A stretch of DNA of 54,913 nt from Azoarcus sp. (GCA_020725025.1 DYFV01000033.1:1-54913), one strand, 5' to 3'. Shown: positions 1 to 8,703, counted from the first letter of the stretch. Made by a program: numbers and translations. The notes: generated by a model not told the origin, from the sequence alone.

Positions 1-52
1 CGTGCATACAATCAAGCCCACAAGACACGCACTCAGACAAGGAGGAGAGCAG

Positions 53-142
53 ATGAGCCATATCAATCCATTCCCAGCGGACGGAGCCGCGCCGGCGGAC
101 CGGGCGAAGAGGAAGACCGGATCGGACGGAGATCGGCCATGA
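53..142 (+). CDS. Putative 29-residue leader ORF, coupled to the next gene
   Basis: A short ORF begins with ATG 6 bases after a strong Shine-Dalgarno run (aaggaggagagc, 39-50). It ends in a TGA that overlaps the ATG of the decarboxylase-like gene as ATGA (139-142). The peptide is hydrophilic and rich in Pro, Ala, Asp, Arg and Lys, and I recognise no domain. The good ribosome site lies before this ORF and none lies directly before position 139, so the downstream gene is probably translated by coupling. It could instead be an upstream start region without a peptide function. Confidence 0.45.
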   Translation: MSHINPFPADGAAPADRAKRKTGSDGDRP

Positions 143-870
143 GCGGCAAGCGGACCCTGCTCGGCGTCCTGACGCCGTCCTCGAACACGGCACTCGAGCC
201 GCTGACCTGCGCGATGCTGGGGGCGCTCCCCGGGGTCAGTGCGCATTTCTCGCGCTTCACGGTCACCAGGATCTCCCTCGATACCCAGGCGCTCGGGCAG
301 TTCGACGAGGACAAGGTGATCGCTGCCGCGCGGCTCCTCGCCGACGCCCGGGTGGACGTGATCGGCTGGAGCGGCACGGCCGCCGGCTGGATGGGCTTCG
401 AGCAGGACGTCGCCCTGTGTCGTCGCATCGAGGACGCCACCGGCATTCCCGCCACGACCTCGGTGCTCGCGCTCAACGAGATCCTCGAGCGCAGCGGCCG
501 CAAGGACTTCGCGCTGGTATCGCCCTACACCGGCGACGTGCAGGCGCGCATCGTCGAGAACTACGCGCGCGCCGGCTTCCGCTGCGTCGCCGAGAGCCAC
601 CTCGGCATCTCGGAGAACTTCGCCTACTCGGAGGTGGACGCCGACACGCTCACCGGCCAGCTGCGGGCGGTCGCCGGCGCCCGGCCGCAGGCCATCGCAA
701 CCTACTGCACCAACCTTCGCGCCGCCCACCTCGTCCCCAGCTGGGAGGAGGCGCTCGGCATCCCCGTGTTCGATACCGTCTCCACCGTCGTCTGGAAGAT
801 GCTCTCCATGACGGACAACGATCCGGCAGGCATCACAGGCTGGGGCCGGCTGTTCCAGGAGGTGCGCTGA
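139..870 (+). CDS. Arylmalonate decarboxylase / maleate isomerase family protein
   Basis: This 243-residue cytoplasmic protein belongs to the Asp/Glu racemase superfamily, maleate isomerase/AMDase branch. Visible marks are the N-terminal TPSSNTALEPL segment (12-22), the SGT loop (78-80) and the ATYCTN loop with Cys190. Racemases and maleate isomerases use two Cys residues. Here the first site is Gly79 in an SGT context and only the second Cys remains, which is the layout of bacterial arylmalonate decarboxylase (Gly74/Cys188). A decarboxylase-type reaction is therefore plausible, but the substrate is unknown. The gene is followed after 1 base by a hydantoinase gene, so the two enzymes probably act in one catabolic route. 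Hydantoin racemase is the alternative reading, made less likely by the missing Cys. Confidence 0.8.
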   Translation: MSGKRTLLGVLTPSSNTALEPLTCAMLGALPGVSAHFSRFTVTRISLDTQALGQFDEDKVIAAARLLADARVDVIGWSGTAAGWMGFEQDVALCRRIEDATGIPATTSVLALNEILERSGRKDFALVSPYTGDVQARIVENYARAGFRCVAESHLGISENFAYSEVDADTLTGQLRAVAGARPQAIATYCTNLRAAHLVPSWEEALGIPVFDTVSTVVWKMLSMTDNDPAGITGWGRLFQEVR

Positions 871-871
871 G

Positions 872-2317
872 ATGAGCGAATTCGACCTGATCGTGCGCAA
901 TGCGCGCTGCGCGACGGCGGCCGACGTCTTCGACGCGGACATCGCCATCCGGGACGGGCGCATCGCGGCCCTCGGCCGCAAGCTCCCGCCCGGGCGCGAG
1001 GAGATCGACGCCGCCGGGCGATGGGTGCTGCCCGGCGGCATCGACGGCCACTGCCACTTCGACCAGCCGATGACCGACGGCTCCCGGATGGCCGACGATT
1101 TCCTGTCCGGCACGCGGTCCGCGGCCTGCGGCGGGACCACGACGGTGCTGCCCTTCGCCTGCCAGCTCAAAGGCCAGAGCCTGCGCGCCGCGGTCGAGGA
1201 CTACCACCGGCGCGCCGAGGGCAAGGCCTGCATCGACTACGCCTTCCACATGATCGTGTCCGACCCCGGCCCCCGGGTGTTGCGGCACGAGCTCCCCGAG
1301 CTCATCCGCGAAGGCTACACCTCGTTCAAGATCTACATGACCTACGACGATCTCAAGCTCGGGGACCGGGAGATCATCGACGTGCTCGCCGTGGCGCGGG
1401 ACGAAGGCGCCATGGTGATGGTCCACGCCGAGAACACCGACTGCATCGCATGGCTCACCGAGCGGCTCCTCCGGGCGGGACGCACGGCACCGCGCTACCA
1501 TGCGCAGGCGCGGCCGATGCTCGTCGAGCGGGAGGCCACCCACCGCGCCATCTCCTACGCCGAGCTGGTGGACGTGCCCATCCTCATCGTGCACGTGTCG
1601 GGGCGCGAGGCGGTGGAGCAGATCCGCTGGGCCCAGGGCAACGGGCTGCGCGTTTACGCCGAGACCTGCCCGCAGTACCTCTTCCTCACCGCCGAGGATC
1701 TCGGGGTGGAGGAAGACGGGCACGGCCGGATGCACGGCGCCAAATGCATCTGCAGTCCGCCGCCGCGGGACAAGGCCAATCAGCAGGTGATCTGGGACGG
1801 GTTGGAGAGCGGCGTGTTCCAGGTCTTCTCGTCCGACCACGCGCCGTTCCGCTTGGATGGGCCGGACGGCAAGATGGCGGCGGGCCCCGACGCGAGCTTC
1901 GACCGCATCCCCAACGGCATCCCCGGGGTCGAAACCCGTCTGCCGCTGCTGTTCAGCCATGGCGTGCTGGGCGGCCGGCTGGACATCTGCCAGTTCGTCG
2001 CGCTCACCTCCACCAACGTGGCGAAGATGTACGGCCTGTATCCGCGCAAGGGCTCGATCGCCGTGGGCGCGGACGCCGACCTTGTGATCTGGGAGACCGG
2101 GGTGTCGCGCACGATACGCAACGCGGATCTGCATCACGAGGTCGATTACACCCCCTACGAGGGGATCCCGGTGAGCGCCTGGCCGGCGTTGACCCTTTCC
2201 CGCGGGCAAGCCGTATGGCGCGACGGGCGGTATGTGGGCGAGGCCGGGCGCGGGAAGTTCCTGCGCTGCGAGCTGCCGACGCCGGCCCGTCCCAAAGCGT
2301 CCAGGGAGACCGCATGA
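872..2317 (+). CDS. D-hydantoinase / dihydropyrimidinase
   Basis: This 481-residue cyclic amidohydrolase opens hydantoin, dihydropyrimidine or similar cyclic amide rings in the cytoplasm. All metal ligands of the family are visible: DGHCHF with His60 and His62, the lysine expected to be carboxylated (Lys153 in FKIYMTY), His185 (VHAEN), His241 (VHVSG) and Asp322 (SSDHAPF). The length is normal for the family. The start ATG lies one base after the stop of the upstream gene, whose last codons contain an AGGAGGTG ribosome site. Substrate specificity cannot be read from the sequence. The lack of a carbamoylase next door leaves the fate of the ring-opened product open. Confidence 0.92.
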   Translation: MSEFDLIVRNARCATAADVFDADIAIRDGRIAALGRKLPPGREEIDAAGRWVLPGGIDGHCHFDQPMTDGSRMADDFLSGTRSAACGGTTTVLPFACQLKGQSLRAAVEDYHRRAEGKACIDYAFHMIVSDPGPRVLRHELPELIREGYTSFKIYMTYDDLKLGDREIIDVLAVARDEGAMVMVHAENTDCIAWLTERLLRAGRTAPRYHAQARPMLVEREATHRAISYAELVDVPILIVHVSGREAVEQIRWAQGNGLRVYAETCPQYLFLTAEDLGVEEDGHGRMHGAKCICSPPPRDKANQQVIWDGLESGVFQVFSSDHAPFRLDGPDGKMAAGPDASFDRIPNGIPGVETRLPLLFSHGVLGGRLDICQFVALTSTNVAKMYGLYPRKGSIAVGADADLVIWETGVSRTIRNADLHHEVDYTPYEGIPVSAWPALTLSRGQAVWRDGRYVGEAGRGKFLRCELPTPARPKASRETA

Positions 2318-2359
2318 GACACCCTGTGTCAACGCTGCGCGGTCTTGCGGTGCCGCCGT

Positions 2360-2447
2360 GTAGCCCGGATGGAGTGCAACGGAATCCGGGAGCGGCCGTG
2401 CTCGTTTCACCGCCATTCCAGGATTCCCCTGGGGCTCCATCCAGGCT
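2360..2447. repeat. Dispersed hairpin repeat, copy 1 (decayed)
   Basis: The left unit begins gtagcccggatgga and runs through ggaatccggg (2360-2390). It is followed by an imperfect inverted counterpart ending near 2447 (gctccatccaggctgc). The same core occurs at 9857-9887 and 20814-20898. The right arm has diverged more than the left. It occupies most of the 154 bp between the hydantoinase and the FAH-family gene. Confidence 0.7.
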
Positions 2448-2471
2448 GCGAAGCGTCGCGGAGGGAATCCA

Positions 2472-3272
2472 GTGACCCGGACGGACGAGCTGGCCCGGGC
2501 GCTTGTCGGGGCCTGGCGAAGCGGGGCGCCTCTTTCGGCGGGCGAAGCGCGCCGGCTCGCGCCGCTCGACGAGGGCGGCGCGTATCGGGTCCAGGCGGAG
2601 GTCGCCGCTGCGCTCGGCTGGTTCCCGGGCGGTCGCCCGCGGGCGTGGAAGATCGCCGCGCCGAAAGCGGGGCAGCCGAAGGCCGCGCCGGTGCCCGACG
2701 CGTTTCTCGTCGATTCGCCGGCGCGCCTGCCCTACGACGGCTTCCATACCCTGGTCGGGATCGAGCTGGAGCTGGCGGTGCGCCTCGACCGGGACCTCGC
2801 TGCCGATGTGGACCGGGAGGCGGTCTCGTGCGCCGTCGGCGCCACGATGGCGGCGATCGAGGTCTTCGACGTCCGTGCCGCCGACTGGCGCTCCGCTCCG
2901 GCGACCTTCCTGCTGGCCGACCAGCAGATGCACGCCCGCCTCGTCCTCGGCACCGGCGTCCGCGGGCCTTGGTCGGATCGGTTCGCCGCGTGCGAGCTGG
3001 TGTTCGAGGTGAACGGCTGCGAGATCTCGCGCCGCCGCGGCGGGCATCCCCTGGGCGATCCGCTGCAGGCACTGCCCTGGCTGGCGCGGCACGCCGCGGT
3101 GCATGCCGGCGGGCTCAGGCGGGGCGATCTGGTGAGTACGGGGACCTGGGTGGCGCTTTACGAAGCCGAACCCGGGGACCATGTGCGGGCGCGCTTCGAG
3201 GGGGTCGGCGAGGTGGAGTTCCTCGTCGAGGTGCCGGTCGTGCGGGAGGTGGCGCCCCCGTCCCCCCGTTAG
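2472..3272 (+). CDS. 2-keto-4-pentenoate hydratase / FAH-family protein
   Basis: This 266-residue protein of the MhpD-like branch of the fumarylacetoacetate hydrolase superfamily acts on 2-oxo acids or their enols through a divalent metal. Family features are the GIELELAVRLDRDL segment, the acidic metal-binding positions in its first half, and the C-terminal LVSTGTWVALYEAEPGD segment, similar to the LRPGDVVLTGT region of relatives. The start is GTG at 2472, since no ATG fits. The dispersed repeat sits directly upstream, so the ribosome site is poor (ggaggg at 2460-2465). It is co-directional with the hydantoinase and probably continues the same pathway, but the substrate is not known. Confidence 0.8.
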   Translation: MTRTDELARALVGAWRSGAPLSAGEARRLAPLDEGGAYRVQAEVAAALGWFPGGRPRAWKIAAPKAGQPKAAPVPDAFLVDSPARLPYDGFHTLVGIELELAVRLDRDLAADVDREAVSCAVGATMAAIEVFDVRAADWRSAPATFLLADQQMHARLVLGTGVRGPWSDRFAACELVFEVNGCEISRRRGGHPLGDPLQALPWLARHAAVHAGGLRRGDLVSTGTWVALYEAEPGDHVRARFEGVGEVEFLVEVPVVREVAPPSPR

Positions 3273-3423
3273 CGGCCTTCTCGGCGGTGAGGCGGAGCGT
3301 GGGCGAGCGGCGCATGCCGGTCGTGTACGATTGCGCGACGCCCGGCCGGCAGCCGCTGCCCGGACGCCATATTTGGGTTAGGCTTCTCCTTGCTTGGGCA
3401 ACGCTTCCACAGCGAGGGAGAAG

Positions 3424-3477
3424 ATGAGGTTTCCGATGGCCGGGGACGCCGGCTCGGCGTCGTGTGAGGACCGATGA
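3424..3477 (+). CDS. Putative 17-residue leader ORF before the SbmA-like gene
   Basis: The ORF begins with ATG at 3424 behind a gaggga ribosome site (3414-3419). It ends in TGA that overlaps the ATG of the transporter gene as ATGA (3474-3477). The peptide has no recognisable domain. Its layout repeats that of the leader ORF at 53-142. Being this short, it could be chance, but a Shine-Dalgarno sequence stands before it and only a weak one (gagga) before the transporter. Confidence 0.35.
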   Translation: MRFPMAGDAGSASCEDR

Positions 3478-5228
3478 GCGCCGTGCTCGCTTCACGCGCC
3501 GCGCGCGTACGTGACGCCGCCTGGCTCTTCGCGCGCCTGGCCGCGCCGTACTGGAGCGGGCAGGGCCACTGGCGGGCGCGGGGCGCGACGATCCTGTTGG
3601 TTGCGCTCACTGCAGCCCAGGTGGGGCTCGTCATCGGGATCAGCTACTGGAACCGGCGCTTCTTCGACGCGCTGGAGGCCCGCTCGCTCCACGAGCTGCT
3701 GCGCCAGATCGGCGTGTTCGCCCTGATCCTGGGGCTGACCATGACCGTCACGGCGCTGCACCTTCACATCAAGCGCTGGATCATGCTCGACTGGCGGCGC
3801 TGGCTCACCCGCCGGCTCGTCGGGCAATGGATGTCCCAGGCCCACCATTACCAGCTCCAGTTCACCAAGGGCGAGCACGACAATCCCGACCAGCGGATCG
3901 CCGAGGACGTGCGGATCGCGACCGAGCTCGCGGTGAGCCTGGCCCACTCGCTGCTCTATTCCCTGCTGATCGGCTTCTCGTTCTTCGACATCCTGCTCGA
4001 CGTGTCGGGCAGTGCGCCGCTGCCGGGGACCGATCTGATGGTGCCGGCCTACATGGTGCTCCTGGCCTTCCTCTATGCCGGCACCGGCACCGTACTCGGC
4101 TTCCTGCTCGGCCGGCCGCTGGTGCGCACCACGAACCGGCTGCAGACGGTGGAAGCCAACCTGCGCTTCAACCTGGCACAGGCGCGCGAGCACTCCGAGT
4201 CGATCGCGCTCATGCGCGGCGAGGCCCTGGAACGGCGCGATGCCTCGCGCCTGTTCGGCGACGTGGCGCAGGGCTTCAACCGGCAGACGGTCGCCTACCT
4301 GGGGATCGTCTCCTTCTCCACCGCCTACGGCAACCTCCTGCCGGTCTTTCCCCTCCTGGTGACCGCGCCGCAGTACGTCGCCGGCGCGATCACCCTTGGG
4401 GTGTTGATGCAGACGGTGCAGGCCTTCCAGCAGTTCACCTCGGCCCTGTCCTGGCCGATCGATCATCTCGGCGAAATCGCCACCTGGCGGGCGTCGGCTG
4501 GGCGGGTGGTGTCGCTGCACCGGGACATGGAGGCGCTCGAGCCGGAGGACGACCGGGAGGCCGGCGAGGGGATCCGCTTCTTCCGCACCACGCGCGGCGA
4601 CCTGGAGATCCGTTCGCTGCGCCTGGCCGAGCCGGCCGGGAAGCCGCTTCTCGACGATTTCAGCCTCCGGGTACGCCGGGGCGAGCGTGTCCTCATCCAC
4701 GGGGATGCCGACGTGACCTTGGCGCTGTTCAAGGCGATGGCCGGCCTGTGGCCTTGGGGCAGCGGGGAGATCGGACTGCCCAACGGGCACGACCTGACCT
4801 TCATGCCGCAGCACCCCTATCTCCCCCACGGGACCCTGCGCGCCGTTCTGTGCTATCCCTACGCGGCCGACGCCTTCCCGGCGGCGAGTCTGGACCGGGC
4901 GCTGGAATGCGCGGGGCTCGCCTGGCTGGCGCCGCGCCTGGAAGACACCGACGACTGGAGCCACGCGCTGCCCCTGCGGGCGCGCCAGCGCCTGGGCCTG
5001 GCACGGATCTTCCTGCAGCAGCCCGCATGGGTGTTCCTCGAGGAGGCGCTGGACGGGTTCGACCGCAAGGGCAAGGCGGGCATGCTGGACACCCTGCATC
5101 GCGAGCTGCCGAACCTCACGCTGCTCGCCATCAGCCGGCAGCCCGACGACGAGCGCTTCTTCGACCGCGTGGTGGTGCTGCCGCGTGCCGGTCAGCCCGA
5201 CGAGACGCCCGTCCTAGCGGAAACTTGA
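3474..5228 (+). CDS. SbmA/BacA-like ABC transporter with degenerate ATPase domain
   Basis: This 584-residue inner-membrane protein has an N-terminal SbmA/BacA-type membrane domain (about 1-345, some six hydrophobic segments) with the family hallmark NPDQRIAEDVR, then a C-terminal nucleotide-binding domain (about 380-575). The second domain still aligns with ABC ATPases, as in AGLWPWGSGEI. Its catalytic motifs have gone: the Walker A position reads GDADVTLALF with no GKS/T, the signature reads LPLRARQRLG, Walker B reads FLEEALDGFD and the switch His is absent. SbmA itself lacks an ATPase domain and runs on proton-motive force, so this may be a proton-driven transporter with a vestigial domain (inference). 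The cargo may be peptides or peptide-like compounds. Its 3' end overlaps the convergent GH5 gene by 15 bases. Confidence 0.85.
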   Translation: MSAVLASRAARVRDAAWLFARLAAPYWSGQGHWRARGATILLVALTAAQVGLVIGISYWNRRFFDALEARSLHELLRQIGVFALILGLTMTVTALHLHIKRWIMLDWRRWLTRRLVGQWMSQAHHYQLQFTKGEHDNPDQRIAEDVRIATELAVSLAHSLLYSLLIGFSFFDILLDVSGSAPLPGTDLMVPAYMVLLAFLYAGTGTVLGFLLGRPLVRTTNRLQTVEANLRFNLAQAREHSESIALMRGEALERRDASRLFGDVAQGFNRQTVAYLGIVSFSTAYGNLLPVFPLLVTAPQYVAGAITLGVLMQTVQAFQQFTSALSWPIDHLGEIATWRASAGRVVSLHRDMEALEPEDDREAGEGIRFFRTTRGDLEIRSLRLAEPAGKPLLDDFSLRVRRGERVLIHGDADVTLALFKAMAGLWPWGSGEIGLPNGHDLTFMPQHPYLPHGTLRAVLCYPYAADAFPAASLDRALECAGLAWLAPRLEDTDDWSHALPLRARQRLGLARIFLQQPAWVFLEEALDGFDRKGKAGMLDTLHRELPNLTLLAISRQPDDERFFDRVVVLPRAGQPDETPVLAET

Positions 5229-6314
5229 GGGCAGCCAGCCGCGCTCCACGCTCTCGCGCAGGCACCAGGCCGGCGTCGTCTCCGTCTTGTAGCTCCAGAA
5301 GAACCAGCCGAGGTATTTCTCGAAGGCGAGCAACTGGGCGGCGGCGTAGCCCCGGCTGGCCGTGTCCTGCTGGAACTCGTCCATGTGCTCCAGGGCATGG
5401 TTGAAGGGGCCCTCGGCCCACAGCGAGACGACCCGCAGGTCCAGCCCCAGGCTCCATTCGCCACAGATCGCCGGCAGGCCCAGCTCGGCGTTGAGGGCGT
5501 CGGCCTCGTCGCGCCATTCGCCGCCGGCCTTGCCCATGTGCCCGAAGATGTCCAGGTCGATGTCCTCCCGGGCGAAGCACTGGTAGCGGTGCAGGTCGAA
5601 GATCACGTCGCGGAAGGCCGGCGCCTGCATGAAGCCGAGGAACTCGCGGAAGGAGCGGAACCCGTCGTGGATCACCACCGCCGTGTCCGGGCAGTGGCGG
5701 CGGATGCGCTCGTAGGCGGCCTCGTAGAAGGCCTTGAGATAGTCGGTCGGGATGTCCCAGCGCGGCTCGTTGAGGCATTCGATGGCATGGAGCGCGGGGT
5801 GGCTTCGGTAGCGCTCGGCGATGCGCTCGAGCACGCCCAGGGTATGCTCCAGGTACTCGGGCCGGGTATGCCATTCGCAGACTTCCATGATCCCGCCGTT
5901 GTCGAAGCCGTTCTGGCAGCCCGGCGCGGCGTGCAGGTCGAGCACCACCTTCAGGCCGAGCTCGCCGGCCCAGTCCATGGCCCGGTCGAGCACTTCGATG
6001 CCGCCGGTGACGTATGGGTGGGGGTTGGGTCCGTATGCCGGATGGTAGGGATAGTCCGGGCCGAAGATCCAGTGGCCGAAGGGGATCCGCACCGCGTTGA
6101 GGCCCCGCCCGGCGATCCAGGCGAAATCCTCGCGGGTGATCCAGCTGTTCCAGTGGGCCCGCAGCCGCTCGGCCGCCGCCGGCCCGAGCTCCGCGCAGAA
6201 GCTGGTCTCGTCGCGGGCCGCCAGGCCCTCGAAGAGGCTGGGCACCATCCACTTCTCGAGGAGCAGCCAGCTTCCCAGATTCACGCCGCGCAGTTTGGGG
6301 CTCGTCGCATCCAT
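5214..6314 (-). CDS. GH5 family exo-beta-1,3-glucanase-like glycosidase
   Basis: This 366-residue glycoside hydrolase family 5 protein resembles the yeast exo-1,3-glucanase branch (NLGSWLLLEKWMVPSLFEG at the N-terminus). The acid/base Glu is visible in ECLNEPR and the nucleophile Glu in ICGEWS. Other family marks are RIPFGHW, DLHAAPGCQNG and the late FFWSYKTE segment. There is no signal peptide, so it is probably cytoplasmic, which suggests action on an imported or internal glucan oligosaccharide. The start ATG is preceded by a gaggagagg ribosome site and a good sigma70-type promoter. The stop overlaps the convergent transporter gene. A cytoplasmic eukaryote-like GH5 is uncommon among bacteria of this kind. 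Confidence 0.88.
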   Translation of the reverse strand: MDATSPKLRGVNLGSWLLLEKWMVPSLFEGLAARDETSFCAELGPAAAERLRAHWNSWITREDFAWIAGRGLNAVRIPFGHWIFGPDYPYHPAYGPNPHPYVTGGIEVLDRAMDWAGELGLKVVLDLHAAPGCQNGFDNGGIMEVCEWHTRPEYLEHTLGVLERIAERYRSHPALHAIECLNEPRWDIPTDYLKAFYEAAYERIRRHCPDTAVVIHDGFRSFREFLGFMQAPAFRDVIFDLHRYQCFAREDIDLDIFGHMGKAGGEWRDEADALNAELGLPAICGEWSLGLDLRVVSLWAEGPFNHALEHMDEFQQDTASRGYAAAQLLAFEKYLGWFFWSYKTETTPAWCLRESVERGWLPSSFR

Positions 6315-6346
6315 GCTGACCTCTCCTCGGTGGGCAAGTACTTCGA

Positions 6347-6374
6347 ATTATCCGTTTCGCCTGGAATCCGGCAA
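6347..6374 (-). promoter_or_regulatory. Sigma70-type promoter for the GH5 gene
   Basis: Read on the minus strand, TTGCCG (6374-6369) and GATAAT (6352-6347) are separated by 16 bases. They lie about 33 bases upstream of the GH5 start codon. This is the clearest housekeeping-type promoter in the window. Confidence 0.6.
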
Positions 6375-6453
6375 GACAAATATGGGGCGTCGAGCATGCG
6401 GTAGGGGTGGCGGAAGGCGGCGGTGTACCGGCGATCGCCGAAGACCGACCGGC

Positions 6454-6538
6454 CCCGCAGCGGCGCCCGCTGCGGGCGGGGCCCGGAACCTACCCAGGCG
6501 CCTCCGATCTCTTTTGTAGGCGCCCCTGCCGGGGCGCC
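6454..6538. repeat. Two GC-rich stem-loops upstream of the exported protein gene
   Basis: The first is a perfect 9-bp inverted repeat (6454-6462 with 6468-6476, loop of 5). The second is a perfect 8-bp inverted repeat (6519-6526 with 6531-6538, loop tgcc), preceded by tttgta. They fill much of the 292-bp divergent gap 6315-6606, whose other recognisable content is the GH5 promoter. Neither is followed by a T-run on the plus strand, so they do not look like ordinary intrinsic terminators. Confidence 0.55.
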
Positions 6539-6606
6539 GCCGTTTCCATCTTGCGGTGCCCGCCCGAGGGGACGACCCGGCCCGGTCGGGTACCACGGAG
6601 AGCTCG

Positions 6607-6963
6607 ATGATCCAGCGTGCGCTTCTCGTCCTGGCCGCTCTGTTCGTACCCCTTGCCGCCTGGGCTCAGTTCCGGCTTGCGAGCCCCGAAGCGGGCGAGA
6701 CGGTGCACAGCAACCAGGGGCAGGTTCCCGTCGTGGTCCTCGGCGCACCGCCCGACGCGCGCTTCCAGGTGCTGCTCGACGGGGCGCCGTACGGCCCGGT
6801 GCGGGCCATGCCCCGGTTCGTGGTGGAAGGGGTGGAGCGGGGCGCCCACCGGCTCGAGGTGGCCTGGATCGACCACGCGGGCCGGGAGGTCGCGCGCACC
6901 GAGACGGTCGAGTTCTACATGTGGCAGGCCTCTCGGCTCTTCCCCAACCGTCAGGGGGAGTAG
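6607..6963 (+). CDS. Small exported protein, Ig-like fold suspected
   Basis: This 118-residue protein begins with a Sec signal peptide: Met-Ile-Gln-Arg, a hydrophobic stretch, then cleavage after AWA near residue 18. The chosen ATG has a cggag ribosome site just upstream; an in-frame ATG 51 bases earlier would bury the signal peptide. The mature part (FRLASPEAGETVHSNQGQVP, then alternating beta-type segments ending in ARTETVEFYMWQAS) resembles the short beta-sandwich domain found at the C-terminus of penicillin-binding protein 1C. It is therefore likely periplasmic, with a structural or binding role. No catalytic motif is visible. It is convergent with etfA, 34 bp away. Confidence 0.65.
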   Translation: MIQRALLVLAALFVPLAAWAQFRLASPEAGETVHSNQGQVPVVVLGAPPDARFQVLLDGAPYGPVRAMPRFVVEGVERGAHRLEVAWIDHAGREVARTETVEFYMWQASRLFPNRQGE

Positions 6964-6997
6964 CGGGCGGCGCGTACCTCGCCCGGGTTCGGGCATC

Positions 6998-7954
6998 TCA
7001 GCGCAAGGCCGCCTCCAGTTGAGGCACGAGCTCGAACAGATCCCCCACCAGGCCGTAGTCGGCCACCTGGAAGATCGGTGCCTCGGGATCCTTGTTGATC
7101 GCCACGATCACCCGCGCGTCCTTCATCCCGGCGAGATGCTGGATCGCACCGGAGACGCCCACCGCGAGATAGAGCTCCGGCGCGACGATCTTGCCGGTCT
7201 GGCCCACCTGCCAGTCGTTGGGCGCGTAGCCCGCGTCCACCGCCGCGCGGCTCGCGCCGAGAGCCGCGCCCAGCTTGTCCGCCAGGGGGCCGAGCAGGCG
7301 CCGGAAATCGTCCCCGCTGCCCAGCCCGCGGCCACCGGAGACCACGACCCTCGCGGTACCGAGCTCGGGCCGGGTGCTCCGGACGAACTCGCGCGCGACG
7401 AGGCGCGTGCTGACCGTAGCGGGGCCCGCGGCGATCGGCTCGACCGGGGCCGGGGCGGCGCCGTCGCCGACCGCAGCGGCCGCCTCGAACGCGGTGGTAC
7501 GCACGGTGAGCACCCCCACGGGGTCCGCGCTCTTCACCGTGGCGAGCGCGTTGCCGGCGTAGATCGGACGCACGAAGATGTCGGGAGCTTCGATCGCGAC
7601 GACGTCGGAGATCTGCGCCACGTCGCGTAACGCCGCCACCCTCGGCAGCAGGTTCTTGCCGAAGGTGGTGGCCGGGGCGAGTACGTGGCCGTATCCGCCG
7701 GCCGCGTCTGTCACCACTCCCGCGACCAGCGCGGCGAGGCTCTCGGCGAGCTGGGCCTCGTAATGGGGGGCGTCGCAGTACAGGATCTTCGCCACTCCCG
7801 CGATACGGGCCGCGGCCTCGGCGACCGCGCCGCAGCGGTGGCCGGCGACCAGCAGGTGGATCTCGCCGCTCAGCCGGGCGGCGGCAGTGACGGTGTTGTG
7901 GGTGGCGGCCTTGAGGGCCGTGTTGTCGTGTTCGGCAATGACGAGGACGGCCAT
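6998..7954 (-). CDS. etfA: Electron transfer flavoprotein alpha subunit
   Basis: This 318-residue ETF alpha subunit binds FAD and, with EtfB, carries electrons from flavin dehydrogenases. The C-terminal FAD domain is complete: [11 protein letters not shown], then [32 protein letters not shown], and [21 protein letters not shown]. The N-terminal alpha/beta domain is [11 protein letters not shown] onward. The start ATG overlaps the etfB stop by one base (TGATG), so the pair is translationally coupled. It is the last of a long co-directional run with FNR, DUF971 and ABC transporter genes only 10-20 bp apart upstream, which suggests it serves that module as well as, or instead of, general fatty acid oxidation. 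Confidence 0.96.
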   Translation of the reverse strand: MAVLVIAEHDNTALKAATHNTVTAAARLSGEIHLLVAGHRCGAVAEAAARIAGVAKILYCDAPHYEAQLAESLAALVAGVVTDAAGGYGHVLAPATTFGKNLLPRVAALRDVAQISDVVAIEAPDIFVRPIYAGNALATVKSADPVGVLTVRTTAFEAAAAVGDGAAPAPVEPIAAGPATVSTRLVAREFVRSTRPELGTARVVVSGGRGLGSGDDFRRLLGPLADKLGAALGASRAAVDAGYAPNDWQVGQTGKIVAPELYLAVGVSGAIQHLAGMKDARVIVAINKDPEAPIFQVADYGLVGDLFELVPQLEAALR

Positions 7955-8703
7955 CAGATCACCTTCGCTTCGTTCTTGAGTTTGTCGACCAGTTGGGCGA
8001 CGTCCGCCACCCTGAGCCCGGCGCCGCGCCGGGGCGGCTCCGCCACCTGCAGCATCGCGAGCCGCGGCGCCACGTCCACGCCGAGGTCGGCGGGCTTCAC
8101 CGTCTCCAGCGGCTTCTTCTTCGCCTTCATGATGTTCGGGAGCGTCGCGTAGCGCGGCTCGTTCAGCCGCAAGTCGGTGGTGACGACCGCCGGCAGGCTC
8201 ATCTCGAGGGTCTCCAGGCCGCCGTCGATCTCGCGGGCGACAAGCGCTTTGCCGGCCTCGACCACCAGTTTCGAGGCGAAGGTCGCCTGCGGCCAGTCCA
8301 GGAGCGCGGCCAGCATTTGTCCGGTCTGGTTGCAGTCGTCGTCGATCGCCTGCTTGCCCAGGATCACGACCTGGGGCGTTTCCTTCTCGCACAGCGCCTT
8401 CAGGAGTTTCGCCACGGCCAGCGGATGCAACTCGGCGTCCGTTTCCACCAGGATGCCGCGGTCGGCACCGATGGCCATCGCCGCCCGGATCGTCTCCTGG
8501 CACTGGGCCACACCGCAGGAGATGGCCACCACCTCGGTGGCCACGCCGGCTTCCTTGAGGCGCACCGCCTCCTCGACGGCGATCTCGTCGAAGGGGTTCA
8601 TGCTCATCTTGACGTTGGCGAGGTCCACGCCGCTGCCGTCGGCCTTGACCCGGATGGCCACGTTGGCGTCCGCGGTTCGCTTTACTGCCACGAGTACTCT
8701 CAT
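7954..8703 (-). CDS. etfB: Electron transfer flavoprotein beta subunit
   Basis: This 249-residue ETF beta subunit shows the AMP-binding and family marks [30 protein letters not shown] and [10 protein letters not shown]. It also has the partner-recognition loop [18 protein letters not shown], the segment ETF uses to dock to dehydrogenases. The length is typical. It lies 10 bp after the FNR gene and overlaps etfA. Read with its neighbours, the pair links ferredoxin/NADPH chemistry and a flavoprotein dehydrogenase to the electron transfer chain (inference). Confidence 0.96.
   Translation of the reverse strand: MRVLVAVKRTADANVAIRVKADGSGVDLANVKMSMNPFDEIAVEEAVRLKEAGVATEVVAISCGVAQCQETIRAAMAIGADRGILVETDAELHPLAVAKLLKALCEKETPQVVILGKQAIDDDCNQTGQMLAALLDWPQATFASKLVVEAGKALVAREIDGGLETLEMSLPAVVTTDLRLNEPRYATLPNIMKAKKKPLETVKPADLGVDVAPRLAMLQVAEPPRRGAGLRVADVAQLVDKLKNEAKVI

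Noticed and set aside
833..2440. 535-codon open frame antisense to the hydantoinase gene
   Set aside because: A GC-rich mirror frame; the sense strand encodes a complete amidohydrolase with all metal ligands. The same reasoning removed the other long antisense or shifted frames, such as 3492-5099, 15139-16128 and 50169-52166.
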